Positions 38,431 to 50,680 of a DNA stretch of 64,000 bases are shown here, in pieces (the first letter of the stretch is position 1; each line of letters starts with the position of its first letter). The notes below the pieces were generated by a model. It was not told the DNA's origin. It saw nothing but the letters and a program-made list of their open reading frames with translations, and did no database searches. Both the position numbers and the translations under genes were made by a program. Origin of the DNA: Brachycybe producta (Eukaryota; Arthropoda; Diplopoda; Playtdesmida; Andrognathidae); contig JAUPFP010000163.1 of assembly GCA_036925085.1 (NCBI GenBank), positions 1 through 64,000 of the forward strand, given 5' to 3'.

Positions 38431-39620
38431 AATCGTTCAATCTTAAACATGACACCTTAAACGTGAAACCTTAAACGTGAAACTTTAAACGTGAAACCTT
38501 AAATGTTCAACCTTAAATGTTCAAACTTAAACGTTCAACCTTAAACGTTCTACCTTATACGTTCAACCTTAAACTTTCAACCTTAAACGTTCAACCTTAA
38601 ATGTTCAACCTTAAACGTTCAACCTTAAACGTTCAACCTTAAACATTCAACCTTATACGTTCAACCTTAAATGTTCAACCTTAAACGTTCAACCTTAAAC
38701 GTTCAACCTTAAACGTTCAACCTTAAACGTTCAACCTTAAACGTTCAACCTTAAACGTTCAACCTTAAACGTTCAACCTTAAACGTTTAACCTTAAACGT
38801 TCAACCTTAAATGTTCAACCTTAAACGTTCAACCTTAAACGTTCAACCTTAAACGTTCAACCTTAAACGTTCAACCTTAAATGTTCAACCTTAATCGTTC
38901 AATCTTAAACGTGACACCTTAAACGTGAAACCTTAAACGTGAAACTTTAAACGTGAAACCTTAAATGTTCAACCTTAAACGTTCAAACTTAAACGTTCAA
39001 CCTTAAACGTTCAACCTTATACGTTCAACCTTAAACGTTCAACCTTAAACGTTCAACCTTAAACGTTCAACCTTAAACGTTCAACCTTAAATGTTCAACC
39101 TTAAACGTTCAACCTTAAACGTTCAACCTTAAACGTTCAACCTTAAACGTTCAACCTTAAACGTTCAACCTTAAACGTTCAATCTTAATCGTTCAATCTT
39201 AAACGTGACACCTTAAACGTGAAACCTTAAACGTGAAACTTTAAATGTGAAACCTTAAATGTTCAACCTTAAACGTTCAAACTTAAACGTTCAACCTTAA
39301 ACGTTCAACCTTATACGTTCAACCTTAAACGTTCAACCTTAAACGTTCAACCTTAAATGTTCAACCTTAAACGTTCAACCTTAAATGTTCAACCTTAAAC
39401 GTTCAACCTTAAACGTTCAACCTTAAACGTTCAACCTTAAACGTTCAACCTTAAACGTTCAACCTTAAACGTTCAACCTTAATCGTTCAATCTTATACAT
39501 GACACCTTAAACGTGAAACTTTAAACGTGAAACCTTAAATGTTCAACCTTAAACGTTCAAACTTAAACGTTCAACCTTAAACGTTCTACCTTATACGTTC
39601 AACCTTAAACGTTGAACCTT
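38431..39620 (+). repeat. Last HOR run of domain B with 294-bp spacing
   Basis: The final heads start at 38,431, 38,893, 39,187 and 39,481. The last two intervals are exactly 294 bp (21 monomers), and the preceding one is 462 bp (33 monomers). The head at 39,481 is the TTATACATGA sub-type. After it, ordinary monomers run for about 200 bp before GTTAAACC monomers mark domain C, so this is the edge of the homogenised HOR block. Confidence 0.87.
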
Positions 39621-40487
39621 AAATGTTCAACCTTAAACGTTCAACCTTAAACGTTCAACCTTAAACGTTCAACCTTAAACGTTCAACCTTAAAAGTTCAA
39701 CCTTAAACGTTCAACCTTATACGTTCAACCTTAAACGTTCAACCTTAAACGTTCAACCTTAAACGTTCAACCTTAAACGTTCAACCTTAAATGTTCAACC
39801 TTAAACGTTCAACCTTAAACGTTAAACCTTAAACGTTAAACCTTAAACGTTCAACCTTAAACGTGAAACCTTAAACGTGAAACCTTAAACGTTCAACCTT
39901 AAACGTTCAACCTTAAACGTTCAACATTAAACGTTCAACCTTAAACGTTCAACTTAAACAGTCAACCATAAACGTTCAACCTTAAACGTTAAACCTTAAA
40001 CGTTCAGCCTTAAACGTGAAACCTTAAACGTGAAACCTTAAACGTGAAACCTTAAACGTGAAACCTTAAACGTTAAACCTTAAACGTTAAACCTTAAACG
40101 TTCAACCTTAAACGTTCAAGCTTAAACGTTCAAAATTAAACGTTCAACCTTAAACGTTCAACCTTAAACGTTCAACCTTAAACGTTCAAGCTTAAACGTT
40201 CAACCTTAAACTTTCAACCTTAAACGTTCAACCATAAACGTTCAACCTTAAACGTTCAACCTTAAACGTTCAACCTTAAACGTTCAACCTTAAACGTGCA
40301 ACCTTAAATGTTCAACCTTAAACGTTCAACCTTAAACGTTCAACCTTAAACGTTCAACCTTAAACGTTCAACCTTAAACGTTCAACCTTAAACGTTCAAC
40401 CTTAAACGTTCAACCTTAAACGTTCAACCTTAAACGTTCAACCTTAAACGTTCAACCTTAAACGTTCAACCTTAAACGTTCAACCTT

Positions 40488-41675
40488 AATCGTTCAACCT
40501 TAAACATGAAACCTTAAACGTTCAACCTTAAACGTTCAACCTTAAACGTTCAACCTTAAACGTTCAACCTTAAACGTTCAACCTTAAACGTTCAACCTTA
40601 AACGTTCAACCTTAAACGTTCAACCTTAAACGTTCAACCTTAAAAACGTTCAACCTTAAACGTTCAACCGTAAACGTGAAACCTTAAACATTCAACCTTA
40701 AACGTTCAACCTTAAACGTTCAACCTTAAACTTTCAACCTTAAACGTTCAACCTTAAACGTTCAACCTTAAACGTTCAACCTTAAACGTTCAACCTTAAA
40801 CCTTCAACCTTAAACGTTCAACCTTAAACGTTCAACCTTAAACGTTCAAAATTAAACGTTCAACCTTAAACGTTAAACCTTAAACGTTCAACCTTAAACG
40901 TGAAACCTTAAACGTTCAACCTTAAACGTGAAACCTTAAACGTTCAATCTTAAACGTGAAACCATAAGCATTCAACCTTAAACGTTCAACCATAAACGTT
41001 CAAAATTAAACGTTCAACCTTAAACGTTCAACCTTAAACGTTCAACCTTAAACGTTCAACCTTAAACGTTCAACCATAAACGTTCAACCTTAAACGTTCA
41101 ACCTTAAACGTTTAACCTTAAACGTTCAACCTTAAACGTTCAACCTTAAATGTTCAACCTTAAACGTTCAACCTTAAATGTTCAACCTTAAACGTTCAAC
41201 CTTAAATGTTCAACCTTAAACGTTCAACCTTAAACGTTCAACCTTAAACGTTCATCCTTAAACGTTCAACCTTAAACGTTCAACCTTAAACGTTCAACCT
41301 TAAACGTTCAACCTTAAACGTTCAACCTTAAACGTTCAACCTTAAACGTTCAACCTTAAACGTTCAACCTTAAACGTTCAACCTTAAACGTTCAACCTTA
41401 AACGTTCAACCTTAAACGTTCAACCTTAATCGTTCAACCTTAAACATGAAACCTTAAACGTTCAACCTTAAACGTTCAACCTTAAACGTTCAACCTTAAA
41501 CGTTCAACCTTAAACGTTCAACCTTAAACGTTCAACCTTAAACGTTCAACCTTAAACGTTCAACCTTAAACGTTCAACCTTAAAAACGTTCAACCTTAAA
41601 CGTTCAACCGTAAACGTGAAACCTTAAACATTCAACCTTAAACGTTCAACCTTAAACGTTCAACCTTAAACGTTC
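40488..41675 (+). repeat. 940-bp local duplication at the start of domain C
   Basis: A block beginning at AATCGTTCAACC (40,488) and running through TTAAAAACG (40,641) and CCGTAAACGTGAAACC to ACATTC recurs at 41,428 onward with an offset of 940 bp, which is 67 monomers plus two bases. The odd two bases come from the extra AA of the 16-bp monomer lying between the markers. The second copy has a partner at 46,447 through the larger 5.02-kb duplication. Confidence 0.83.
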
Positions 41676-42440
41676 AACCTTAAATGTTCAACCTTAAACG
41701 TTAAACCTTAAACGTTAAACCTTAAACGTTAAACCTTAAACGTTAAACCTTAAACGTTCAACCTTAAACGTGAAACCTTAAACGTTCAACCTTAAACGTT
41801 CAACCTTAAACGTTCAACATTAAACCTTCAACCTTAAACGTTCAACCTTAAACATTCAACCATAAACGTTCAACCTTAAACGTTAAACCTTAAACGTTCA
41901 TCCTTAAACGTGAAACCTTAAACGTGAAACCTTAAACGTGAAACCTTAAACGTTAAACCTTAAACGTTAAACCTTAAACGTTCAACCTTAAACGTTCAAG
42001 CTTAAACGTTCAAAATTAAATGTTCAACCTTAAACGTTCAACCTTAAATGTTCAACCTTAAACGTTCAACCTTAAACGTTCAACCTTAAACGTTCAACCT
42101 TAAACGTTCAACCTTAAACGTTCAACCTTAAACGTTCAACCTTAAACGTTCAACCTTAAACGTTCAACCTTAAACGTTCAACCTTAAACGTTCAACCTTA
42201 AACGTTCAACCTTAAACGTTCAACCTTAAACGTTCAACCTTAAACGTTCAACCTTAAACGTTCAACCTTAAACGTTCAACCTTAAATGTTCAACCTTAAA
42301 AGTTCAACCATAAACGTTCAACCTTAAACGCTCAACCTTAAACGTTCAAACTTAAACGTTCAACCTTAAACGTTCAACCTTAAACGTTCAACCTTAAACG
42401 TTCAACCTTAAACGTTCAACCTAAAATGTTCAACCTTAAA

Positions 42441-42492
42441 CGTTCGACTTAAACGTTCGACCTTAAACGTTCGACCTTAAACGTTCGACCTT
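42441..42492 (+). repeat. TCGACC monomer cluster 1
   Basis: Four consecutive monomers read CGTTCGAC in place of CGTTCAAC, giving a second CpG and a TCGA palindrome per monomer. The first is a 13-mer (CGTTCGACTTAAA, one C lost). Equivalent clusters at 47,460 and 52,196 share the 13-mer and therefore descend by duplication. Confidence 0.9.
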
Positions 42493-42859
42493 AAACGTTC
42501 AACCTTAAACGTTCAACCTTAAACGTTCAACCTTAAACGTGAAACATTAAACATTAAACCTTAAACGTTAAACCTTAAACGTTAAACCTTAAACGTTCAA
42601 CCTTAAATGTTCAACCTTAAACGTTCAAAATTAAACGTTCATCCTTAAACGTTCAACCTTAAACGTTCAACCTTAAATGTTCAACCTTAAACGTTCAACC
42701 TTAAACGTTCAACCTTAAACGTTCAACCTTAAACGTTCAACCATAAACGTTCAACCATAAACGTTCAACCTTAAACGTTCAACCTTAAACATTCAACCTT
42801 AAACGTTCAAAATTAAACGTTCAACCTTAAACGTACAACTTTAAACGTTCAACCTTAAA

Positions 42860-43060
42860 CGTTCAACCTTAAACGTTCAATCTTAAACGTTCAGCCTTAA
42901 ACGTTCAATCTTAAACGTTCAGCCTTAAACGTTCAACCTTAAACGTTCAATCTTAAACGTTCAGCCTTAAACGTTCAACCTTTTACGTTCAACCTTAAAC
43001 GTTCAGCCTTAAACGTTCAACCTTTTACGTTCAACCTTAAACGTTCAACCTTAAACGTTC
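42860..43060 (+). repeat. Alternating AATC/AGCC monomer patch ending at a CACTCT module
   Basis: Monomers alternate between GTTCAATCTT and GTTCAGCCTT, followed by two CCTTTTACG monomers in which the internal TTAA is destroyed. Similar patches occur near 47,920-48,080, 52,690-52,840, 61,290-61,375 and 62,090-62,170, always just before a CACTCTTAAATG monomer. A shorter form without the TTTTACG monomer lies near 60,885-60,950. The CTTTTACG monomer loses the TAA stop and the MseI-type TTAA site that nearly every other monomer keeps. Confidence 0.85.
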
Positions 43061-43370
43061 ACTCTTAAATGTTCAACCTTAAACGTTCAACCTTAAACTT
43101 TCAACCTTAAACGTTCAACCTTAAACGTTCAACCTTAAACGTTCAACCTTAAACGTTCAACCTTAAACCTTCAACCTTAAACGTTCAACCTTAAACGTTC
43201 AACCTTAAACGTTCAAAATTAAACGTTCAACCTTAAACGTTAAACCTTAAACGTTCAACCTTAAACGTGAAACCTTAAACGTTCAACCTTAAACGTGAAA
43301 CCTTAAACGTTCCACCTTAAACATGAAACCTTAAGTGTTCAACCTTAAACGTTCAACCATAAACGTTCAA
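43060..43370 (+). repeat. CACTCT module of domain C (representative copy)
   Basis: A recurring domain C block of about 0.3 kb. It reads, in order, CACTCTTAAATG, one consensus monomer, AAACTTTC, a consensus run, CTTAAACCTTC, a CAAAATTAAACG monomer, GTTAAACC, then TGA-ending monomers and CTTAAGTGTTC. CACTCT starts at 43,060, 44,476, 48,107, 49,510, 51,052, 52,871, 57,357, 61,406 and 62,204. Sub-types differ after CAAAATT: copies at 44,476, 49,510, 51,052 and 57,357 have CCTTTAACG and CCTTCAACG, while those at 43,060, 48,107, 52,871, 61,406 and 62,204 do not. Members of each sub-type are therefore more closely related to one another. Confidence 0.85.
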
Positions 43371-45659
43371 CCTTAAACGTTCAACCTTAAACGTTCAACC
43401 TTAAACGTTCAACCTTAAACTTTCAACCTTAAACGTTCAACCATAAACGTTCAACCTTAAACGTTCGACCATAAACGTTCAACCTTAAACGTTCAACCTT
43501 AAACGTTCAACCTTAAATGTTCAACCTTAAACGTTCAACCTTAAACGTTCAACCTTAAACGTTCAACCTTAAACGTTCAACCTTAAACGTTCAACCTTAA
43601 ACGTTCAACCTTAAACGTTCATCCTTAAACGTTCAACCTTAAACGTTCAACCTTAAACGTTCAACCTTAAACGTTCAACCTTAAACGTTCAACCTTAAAC
43701 GTTCAACCTTAAACGTTCAACCTTAAACGTTCAACCTTAAACGTTCAACCTTAAACGTTCAACTTTAAACGTTCAAAATTAAACGTTCAACCTTAAACGT
43801 ACAACCTTAAACGTTCAACCTTAAACGTTCATCCTTAAACGTTCAACCTTAAACGTTCAACCTTAAACGTTCAACCTTAAACGTTCAACCTTAAACGTTC
43901 AACCTTAAAAACGTTCAACCTTAAACGTTCAACCTTAAACGTTCAACCTTAAACGTTCAACCTTAAACGTTCAACCTTAAACGTTCAACCTTAAACGTTC
44001 AACCTTAAACGTTCAACCTTAAACGTTCAAAATTAAACGTTCAACCTTAAACATTAAACCTTAAACGTTCAACCTTAAACGTTCAACCTTAAACGTTCAA
44101 CCTTAAACGTTCAACCTTAAACGTTCAACCTTAAATGTTCAACCTTAAACGTTCAACCTTAAACGTTAAACCTTAAACGTTAAACCTTAAACGTTCAACC
44201 TTAAACGTGAAACCTTAAACGTTCAACCTTAAATGTTCAACCTTAAACGTTCAACATTAAACGTTCAACCTTAAACGTTCAACCTTAAACATTCAACCAT
44301 AAACATTCAACCTTAAACGTTAAACATTAAACGTTCAGCCTTAAACGTGAAACCTTAAACGTGAAACCTTAAACGTGAAACCTTAAACGTTAATCCTTAA
44401 ACGTTCAACCTTAAACATTCAAGCTTAAACGTTCAAAATTAAACGTTCAACCATAAACGTTCAACCTTAAACGTTCACTCTTAAATGTTCAACCTTAAAC
44501 GTTCAACCTTAAACTTTCAACCTTAAACGTTCAACCTTAAACGTTCAACCTTAAACGTTCAACCTTAAACGTTCAACCTTAAACCTTCAACCTTAAACGT
44601 TCAACCTTAAACGTTCAACCTTAAACGTTCAAAATTAAACGTTCAACCTTTAACGTTAAACCTTAAACGTTCAACCTTCAACGTTCAACCTTAAACGTTC
44701 AACCTTAAACGTTCAACCTTAAACGTGAAACCTTAAGTGTTCAACCTTAAACGTTCAACCATAAACGTTCAACCTTAAACGTTCAACCTTAAACGTTCAA
44801 CCTTAAACGTTCAACCTTAAACGTTCAACCATAAACGTTCAACCTTAAACGTTCAACCTTAAACGTTCAACCTTAAACGTTCAACCTTAAACGTTCAACC
44901 TTAAATGTTCAACCTTAAACGTTCAACCTTAAACGTTCAACCTTAAACGTTCAACCTTAAACGTTCAACCTTAAACGTTCATCCTTAAACATTTAACCTT
45001 AAACGTTCAACCTTAAACGTTCAACCTTAAACGTTCAACCTTAAACGTTCATCCTTAAACATTCAACCTTAAATGTTCAACCTTAAACGTTCAACCTTAA
45101 ACGTTCAACCTTAAACGTTCAACCTTAAACGTTCAACCTTAAACGTTCAACCTTAAACGTTCAACCTTAAACGTTCAACCTTAAACGTTCAACTTTAAAC
45201 GTTCAAAATTAAACGTTCAACCTTAAACGTACAACCTTAAACGTTCAACCTTAAACGTTCAACCTTAAACGTTCAACCTTAAACGTTCAACCTTAAACGT
45301 TCAACCTTAAACGTTCAACCTTAAAAACGTTCAACCTTAAACGTTCAACCTTAAACGTTCAACCTTAAACGTTCAACCTTAAACGTTCAACTTAAAACGT
45401 TCAACCTTAAACGTTCAACCTTAAACGTTCAACCTTAAACGTTCAACCTTAAACGTTCAACCTTAAACGTTCAACCTTAAACGTTCAACCTTAAACGTTC
45501 AACCTTAAAAATTCAACCATAAACGTTCAACCTTAAACGCTCAACCTTAAACGTTCAACCTTAAACGTTCAACCTTAAACGTTCAACCTTAAACGTTCAA
45601 CCTTAAACGTTCAACCTTAAACGTTCAACCTTAAACGTTCAACCTTAAACGTTCAACCG

Positions 45660-48600
45660 TAAAAACGTTCAACCTTAAACGTTCAACCGTAAACGTGAAA
45701 CCTTAAACATTCAACCTTAAACGTTCAACCTTAAACGTTCAACCTTAAACTTTCAACCTTAAACGTTCAACCTTAAACGTTCAACCTTAAACGTTCAACC
45801 TTAAACGTTCAACCTTAAACCTTCAACCTTAAACGTTCAACCTTAAACGTTCAACCTTAAACGTTCAAAATTAAACGTTCAACCTTAAACGTTAAACCTT
45901 AAACGTTCAACCTTAAACGTGAAACCTTAAACGTTCAACCTTAAACGTGAAACCTTAAACGTTCAATCTTAAACGTGAAACCATAAGCATTCAACCTTAA
46001 ACGTTCAACCATAAACGTTCAAAATTAAACGTTCAACCTTAAACGTTCAACCTTAAACGTTCAACCTTAAACGTTCAACCTTAAACGTTCAACCATAAAC
46101 GTTCAACCTTAAACGTTCAACCTTAAACGTTCAACCTTAAACGTTCAACCTTAAACGTTCAACCTTAAATGTTCAACCTTAAACGTTCAACCTTAAATGT
46201 TCAACCTTAAACGTTCAACCTTAAATGTTCAACCTTAAACGTTCAACCTTAAACGTTCAACCTTAAACGTTCATCCTTAAACGTTCAACCTTAAACGTTC
46301 AACCTTAAACGTTCAACCTTAAACGTTCAACCTTAAACGTTCAACCTTAAACGTTCAACCTTAAACGTTCAACCTTAAACGTTCAACCTTAAACGTTCAA
46401 CCTTAAACGTTCAACCTTAAACGTTCAACCTTAAACGTTCAACCTTAATCGTTCAACCTTAAACATGAAACCTTAAACGTTCAACCTTAAACGTTCAACC
46501 TTAAACGTTCAACCTTAAACGTTCAACCTTAAACGTTCAACCTTAAACGTTCAACCTTAAACGTTCAACCTTAAACGTTCAACCTTAAAAACGTTCAACC
46601 TTAAACGTTCAACCGTAAACGTGAAACCTTAAACATTCAACCTTAAACGTTCAACCTTAAACGTTCAACCTTAAACGTTCAACCTTAAATGTTCAACCTT
46701 AAACGTTAAACCTTAAACGTTAAACCTTAAACGTTAAACCTTAAACGTTAAACCTTAAACGTTCAACCTTAAACGTGAAACCTTAAACGTTCAACCTTAA
46801 ACGTTCAACCTTAAACGTTCAACATTAAACCTTCAACCTTAAACGTTCAACCTTAAACATTCAACCATAAACGTTCAACCTTAAACGTTAAACCTTAAAC
46901 GTTCAGCCTTAAACGTGAAACCTTAAACGTGAAACCTTAAACGTGAAACCTTAAACGTTAAACCTTAAACGTTAAACCTTAAACGTTCAACCTTAAACGT
47001 TCAAGCTTAAACGTTCAAAATTAAATGTTCAACCTTAAACGTTCAACCTTAAATGTTCAACCTTAAACGTTCAACCTTAAACGTTCAACCTTAAACGTTC
47101 AACCTTAAACGTTCAACCTTAAACGTTCAACCTTAAACGTTCAACCTTAAACGTTCAACCTTAAACGTTCAACCTTAAACGTTCAACCTTAAACGTTCAA
47201 CCTTAAACGTTCAACCTTAAACGTTCAACCTTAAACGTTCAACCTTAAACGTTCAACCTTAAACGTTCAACCTTAAACGTTCAACCTTAAACGTTCAACC
47301 TTAAATGTTCAACCTTAAAAGTTCAACCATAAACGTTCAACCTTAAACGCTCAACCTTAAACGTTCAACCTTAAACGTTCAACCTTAAACGTTCAACCTT
47401 AAACGTTCAACCTTAAACGTTCAACCTTAAACGTTCAACCTAAAATGTTCAACCTTAAACGTTCGACTTAAACGTTCGACCTTAAACGTTCGACCTTAAA
47501 CGTTCGACCTTAAACGTTCAAGCTTAAACGTTCAACCTTAAACGTTCAACCTTAAACGTGAAACATTAAACATTAAACCTTAAACGTTAAACCTTAAACG
47601 TTAAACCTTAAACGTTCAACCTTAAATGTTCAACCTTAAACGTTCAAAATTAAACGTTCATCCTTAAACGTTCAACCTTAAACGTTCAACCTTAAACGTT
47701 CAACCTTAAACGTTCAACCTTAAACGTTCAACCTTAAACGTTCAACCTTAAACGTTCAACCTTAAACGTTCAACCTTAAACGTTCAACCATAAACGTTCA
47801 ACCATAAACGTTCAACCTTAAACGTTCAACCTTAAACATTCAACCTTAAACGTTCAAAATTAAACGTTCAACCTTAAACGTACAACTTTAAACGTTCAAC
47901 CTTAAACGTTCAACCTTAAACGTTCAATCTTAAACGTTCAGCCTTAAACGTTCAATCTTAAACGTTCAGCCTTAAACGTTCAACCTTAAACGTTCAATCT
48001 TAAACGTTCAGCCTTAAACGTTCAACCTTTTACGTTCAACCTTAAACGTTCAGCCTTAAACGTTCAACCTTTTACGTTCAACCTTAAACGTTCAACCTTA
48101 AACGTTCACTCTTAAATGTTCAACCTTAAACGTTCAACCTTAAACTTTCAACCTTAAACGTTCAACCTTAAACGTTCAACCTTAAACGTTCAACCTTAAA
48201 CGTTCAACCTTAAACCTTCAACCTTAAACGTTCAACCTTAAACGTTCAACCTTAAACGTTCAAAATTAAACGTTCAACCTTAAACGTTAAACCTTAAACG
48301 TTCAACCTTAAACGTGAAACCTTAAACGTTCAACCTTAAACGTGAAACCTTAAATGTTCCACCTTAAACATGAAACCTTAAGTGTTCAACCTTAAACGTT
48401 CAACCATAAACGTTCAACCTTAAACGTTCAACCTTAAACGTTCAACCTTAAACGTTCAACCTTAAACTTTCAACCTTAAACGTTCAACCATAAACGTTCA
48501 ACCTTAAACGTTCGACCATAAACGTTCAACCTTAAACGTTCAACCTTAAACGTTCAACCTTAAATGTTCAACCTTAAACGTTCAACCTTAAACGTTTAAC

Positions 48601-50680
48601 CTTAAACGTTCAACCTTAAACGTTCAACCTTAAACGTTCAACCTTAAACGTTCAACCTTAAACGTTCATCCTTAAACGTTCAACCTTAAACGTTCAACCT
48701 TAAACGTTCAACCTTAAACGTTCAACCTTAAACGTTCAACCTTAAACGTTCAACCTTAAACGTTCAACCTTAAACGTTCAACCTTAAACGTTCAACCTTA
48801 AACGTTCAACTTTAAACGTTCAAAATTAAACGTTCAACCTTAAACGTACAACCTTAAACGTTCAACCTTAAACGTTCATCCTTAAACGTTCAACCTTAAA
48901 CGTTCAACCTTAAACGTTCAACCTTAAACGTTCAACCTTAAACGTTCAACCTTAAAAACGTTCAACCTTAAACGTTCAAACCTTAAACGTTCAACCTTAA
49001 ACGTTCAACCTTAAACGTTCAACCTTAAACGTTCAACCTTAAACGTTCAACCTTAAACGTTCAACCTTAAACGTTCAAAATTAAACGTTCAACCTTAAAC
49101 ATTAAACCTTAAACGTTCAACCTTAAACGTTCAACCTTAAACGTTCAACCTTAAACGTTCAACCTTAAACGTTCAACCTTAAATGTTCAACCTTAAACGT
49201 TCAACCTTAAACGTTAAACCTTAAACGTTAAACCTTAAACGTTCAACCTTAAACGTGAAACCTTAAACGTTCAACCTTAAACGTTCAACCTTAAACGTTC
49301 AACATTAAACGTTCAACCTTAAACGTTCAACCTTAAACATTCAACCATAAACATTCAACCTTAAACGTTAAACATTAAACGTGAAACCTTAAACGTGAAA
49401 CCTTAAACGTGAAACCTTAAACGTTAAACCTTAAACGTTCAACCTTAAACGTTCAAGCTTAAACGTTCAAAATTAAACGTTCAACCATAAACGTTCAACC
49501 TTAAACGTTCACTCTTAAATGTTCAACCTTAAACGTTCAACCTTAAACTTTCAACCTTAAACGTTCAACCTTAAACGTTCAACCTTAAACGTTCAACCTT
49601 AAACGTTCAACCTTAAACCTTCAACCTTAAACGTTCAACCTTAAACGTTCAACCTTAAACGTTCAAAATTAAACGTTCAACCTTTAACGTTAAACCTTAA
49701 ACGTTCAACCTTCAACGTTCAACCTTAAACGTTCAACCTTAAACGTTCAACCTTAAACGTGAAACCTTAAGTGTTCAACCTTAAACGTTCAACCATAAAC
49801 GTTCAACCTTAAACGTTCAACCTTAAACGTTCAACCTTAAACGTTCAACCTTAAACGTTCAACCATAAACGTTCAACCTTAAACGTTCAACCTTAAACGT
49901 TCAACCTTAAACGTTCAACCTTAAACGTTCAACCTTAAATGTTCAACCTTAAACGTTCAACCTTAAACGTTCAACCTTAAACGTTCAACCTTAAACGTTC
50001 AACCTTAAACGTTCATCCTTAAACATTTAACCTTAAACGTTCAACCTTAAATGTTCAACCTTAAACGTTCAACCTTAAACGTTCATCCTTAAACGTTCAA
50101 CCTTAAACGTTCAACCTTAAACGTTCAACCTTAAACGTTCAACCTTAAACGTTCAACCTTAAACGTTCAACCTTAAACGTTCAACCTTAAACGTTCAACC
50201 TTAAACGTTCAACCTTAAACGTTCAACCTTAAACGTTCAACTTTAAACGTTCAAAATTAAACGTTCAACCTTAAACGTACAACCTTAAACGTTCAACCTT
50301 AAACGTTCAACCTTAAACGTTCAACCTTAAACGTTCAACCTTAAACGTTCAACCTTAAACGTTCAACCTTAAACGTTCAACCTTAAAAACGTTCAACCTT
50401 AAACGTTCAACCTTAAACGTTCAACCTTAAACGTTCAACCTTAAACGTTCAACTTAAAACGTTCAACCTTAAACGTTCAACCTTAAACGTTCAACCTTAA
50501 ACGTTCAACCTTAAACGTTCAACCTTAAACGTTCAACCTTAAACGTTCAACCTTAAACGTTCAACCTTAAAAATTCAACCATAAACGTTCAACCTTAAAC
50601 GCTCAACCTTAAACGTTCAACCTTAAACGTTCAACCTTAAACGTTCAACCTTAAACGTTCAACCTTAAACGTTCAACCTT
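45660..50680 (+). repeat. 5.02-kb tandem unit of domain C, copy 2
   Basis: Copy 2, starting exactly where copy 1 ends. It is identifiable to the CCATAAACG and AACGCTC markers (TTAAAAATTC at 45,505 and 50,567), after which it diverges near 50,690 into AACCTAAAATGTTC. Differences from copy 1 that I checked include CpG changes (ATGTT at about 42,677 and 44,233 in copy 1 against ACGTT in copy 2; ACGTT at about 43,313 against ATGTT; ACATT before CAAGCTT near 44,404 against ACGTT). There are fewer non-CpG changes, such as CAAGCTT at 47,519 against CAACCTT and GTTTAACC at 48,594. A 15-bp monomer with an extra A near 48,977 is unique to this copy. Confidence 0.9.
47460..47511 (+). repeat. TCGACC monomer cluster 2
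   Basis: Copy 2 counterpart of the cluster at 42,441, with the same 13-mer followed by three TCGACC monomers. The cluster is followed by CAAGCTT here and by CAACCTT in copies 1 and 3, so that substitution postdates the duplication. Confidence 0.9.

Larger units (their letters stand above)
12007..39620 (+). repeat. Domain B higher-order repeat family, 140-bp head plus consensus tail
   Basis: A ten-monomer head recurs dozens of times. Its successive monomers are AACCTTAATCGTTC, AATCTTAAACGTGA, CACCTTAAACGTGA, AACCTTAAACGTGA, AACTTTAAACGTGA, AACCTTAAATGTTC, consensus, AAACTTAAACGTTC, consensus, AACCTTATACGTTC. Ten to fifteen mostly consensus monomers usually follow. Head starts (at AATCG) include 12,007, 12,287, 14,609, 14,889, 15,658, 16,120, 16,470, 16,764, 17,590, 17,870, 18,457, 18,751, 20,318, 20,682, 21,073, 21,423, 26,138, 26,488, 26,879, 27,229, 33,969, 34,291, 34,850, 35,227, 35,535, 36,500, 36,780, 37,102, 37,480, 37,830, 38,137, 38,431, 38,893, 39,187 and 39,481. 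Common spacings are 280, 294, 308, 322 and 350 bp. A sub-type has TTATACATGA in the second monomer and GTTCTACC before the TTATAC monomer (20,318, 26,138, 37,480, 37,830, 39,481). No head occurs after about 39.6 kb. Confidence 0.93.
15023..39819 (+). repeat. Satellite domain B
   Basis: This stretch is dominated by the 20-25-monomer higher-order repeat and by long consensus runs. TGA-ending monomers are almost confined to the heads, unlike domain A, apart from a local A-like patch at about 28,480-28,830 and 30,640-31,385. A 13-bp monomer, AACCTAAACCTTC (one T lost, G to C), punctuates the array near 15.43, 19.55, 20.92, 22.32, 23.24, 25.55, 26.74, 27.73, 29.31, 30.20, 32.27, 33.16, 33.21, 34.47, 35.13, 36.33 and 37.98 kb. 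It is also present in domain A, but I did not find it in domain C. The right boundary is set where GTTAAACC monomers appear at about 39,820 and heads cease. No gene or foreign insert is visible. Confidence 0.85.
40641..45659 (+). repeat. 5.02-kb tandem unit of domain C, copy 1
   Basis: Copy 1 of a large direct tandem duplication. TAAAAACG lies at 40,641 and 45,660, ACCATAAGCA at 40,961 and 45,980, AATCG at 41,428 and 46,447, and CGTTCGACTT at 42,441 and 47,460, all exactly 5,019 bp apart. The offset is 5,047 by TCAGCC (42,891 and 47,938) and CACTCT (43,060 and 48,107), and 5,062 by CAACTTAAAAC (45,388 and 50,450). The changes are whole monomers plus one inserted base. Since 40,641 plus 5,019 is 45,660, the copies abut. 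The unit contains a TCGACC cluster, alternating TCAGCC monomers (about 42,890-43,010), two CACTCT modules and GTTAAACC clusters. Confidence 0.9.

Noticed and set aside
42440-42500. Regulatory CpG island at the TCGACC cluster
   Set aside because: Only four monomers long and G+C-poor overall; there is no gene nearby. Kept only as a variant cluster.
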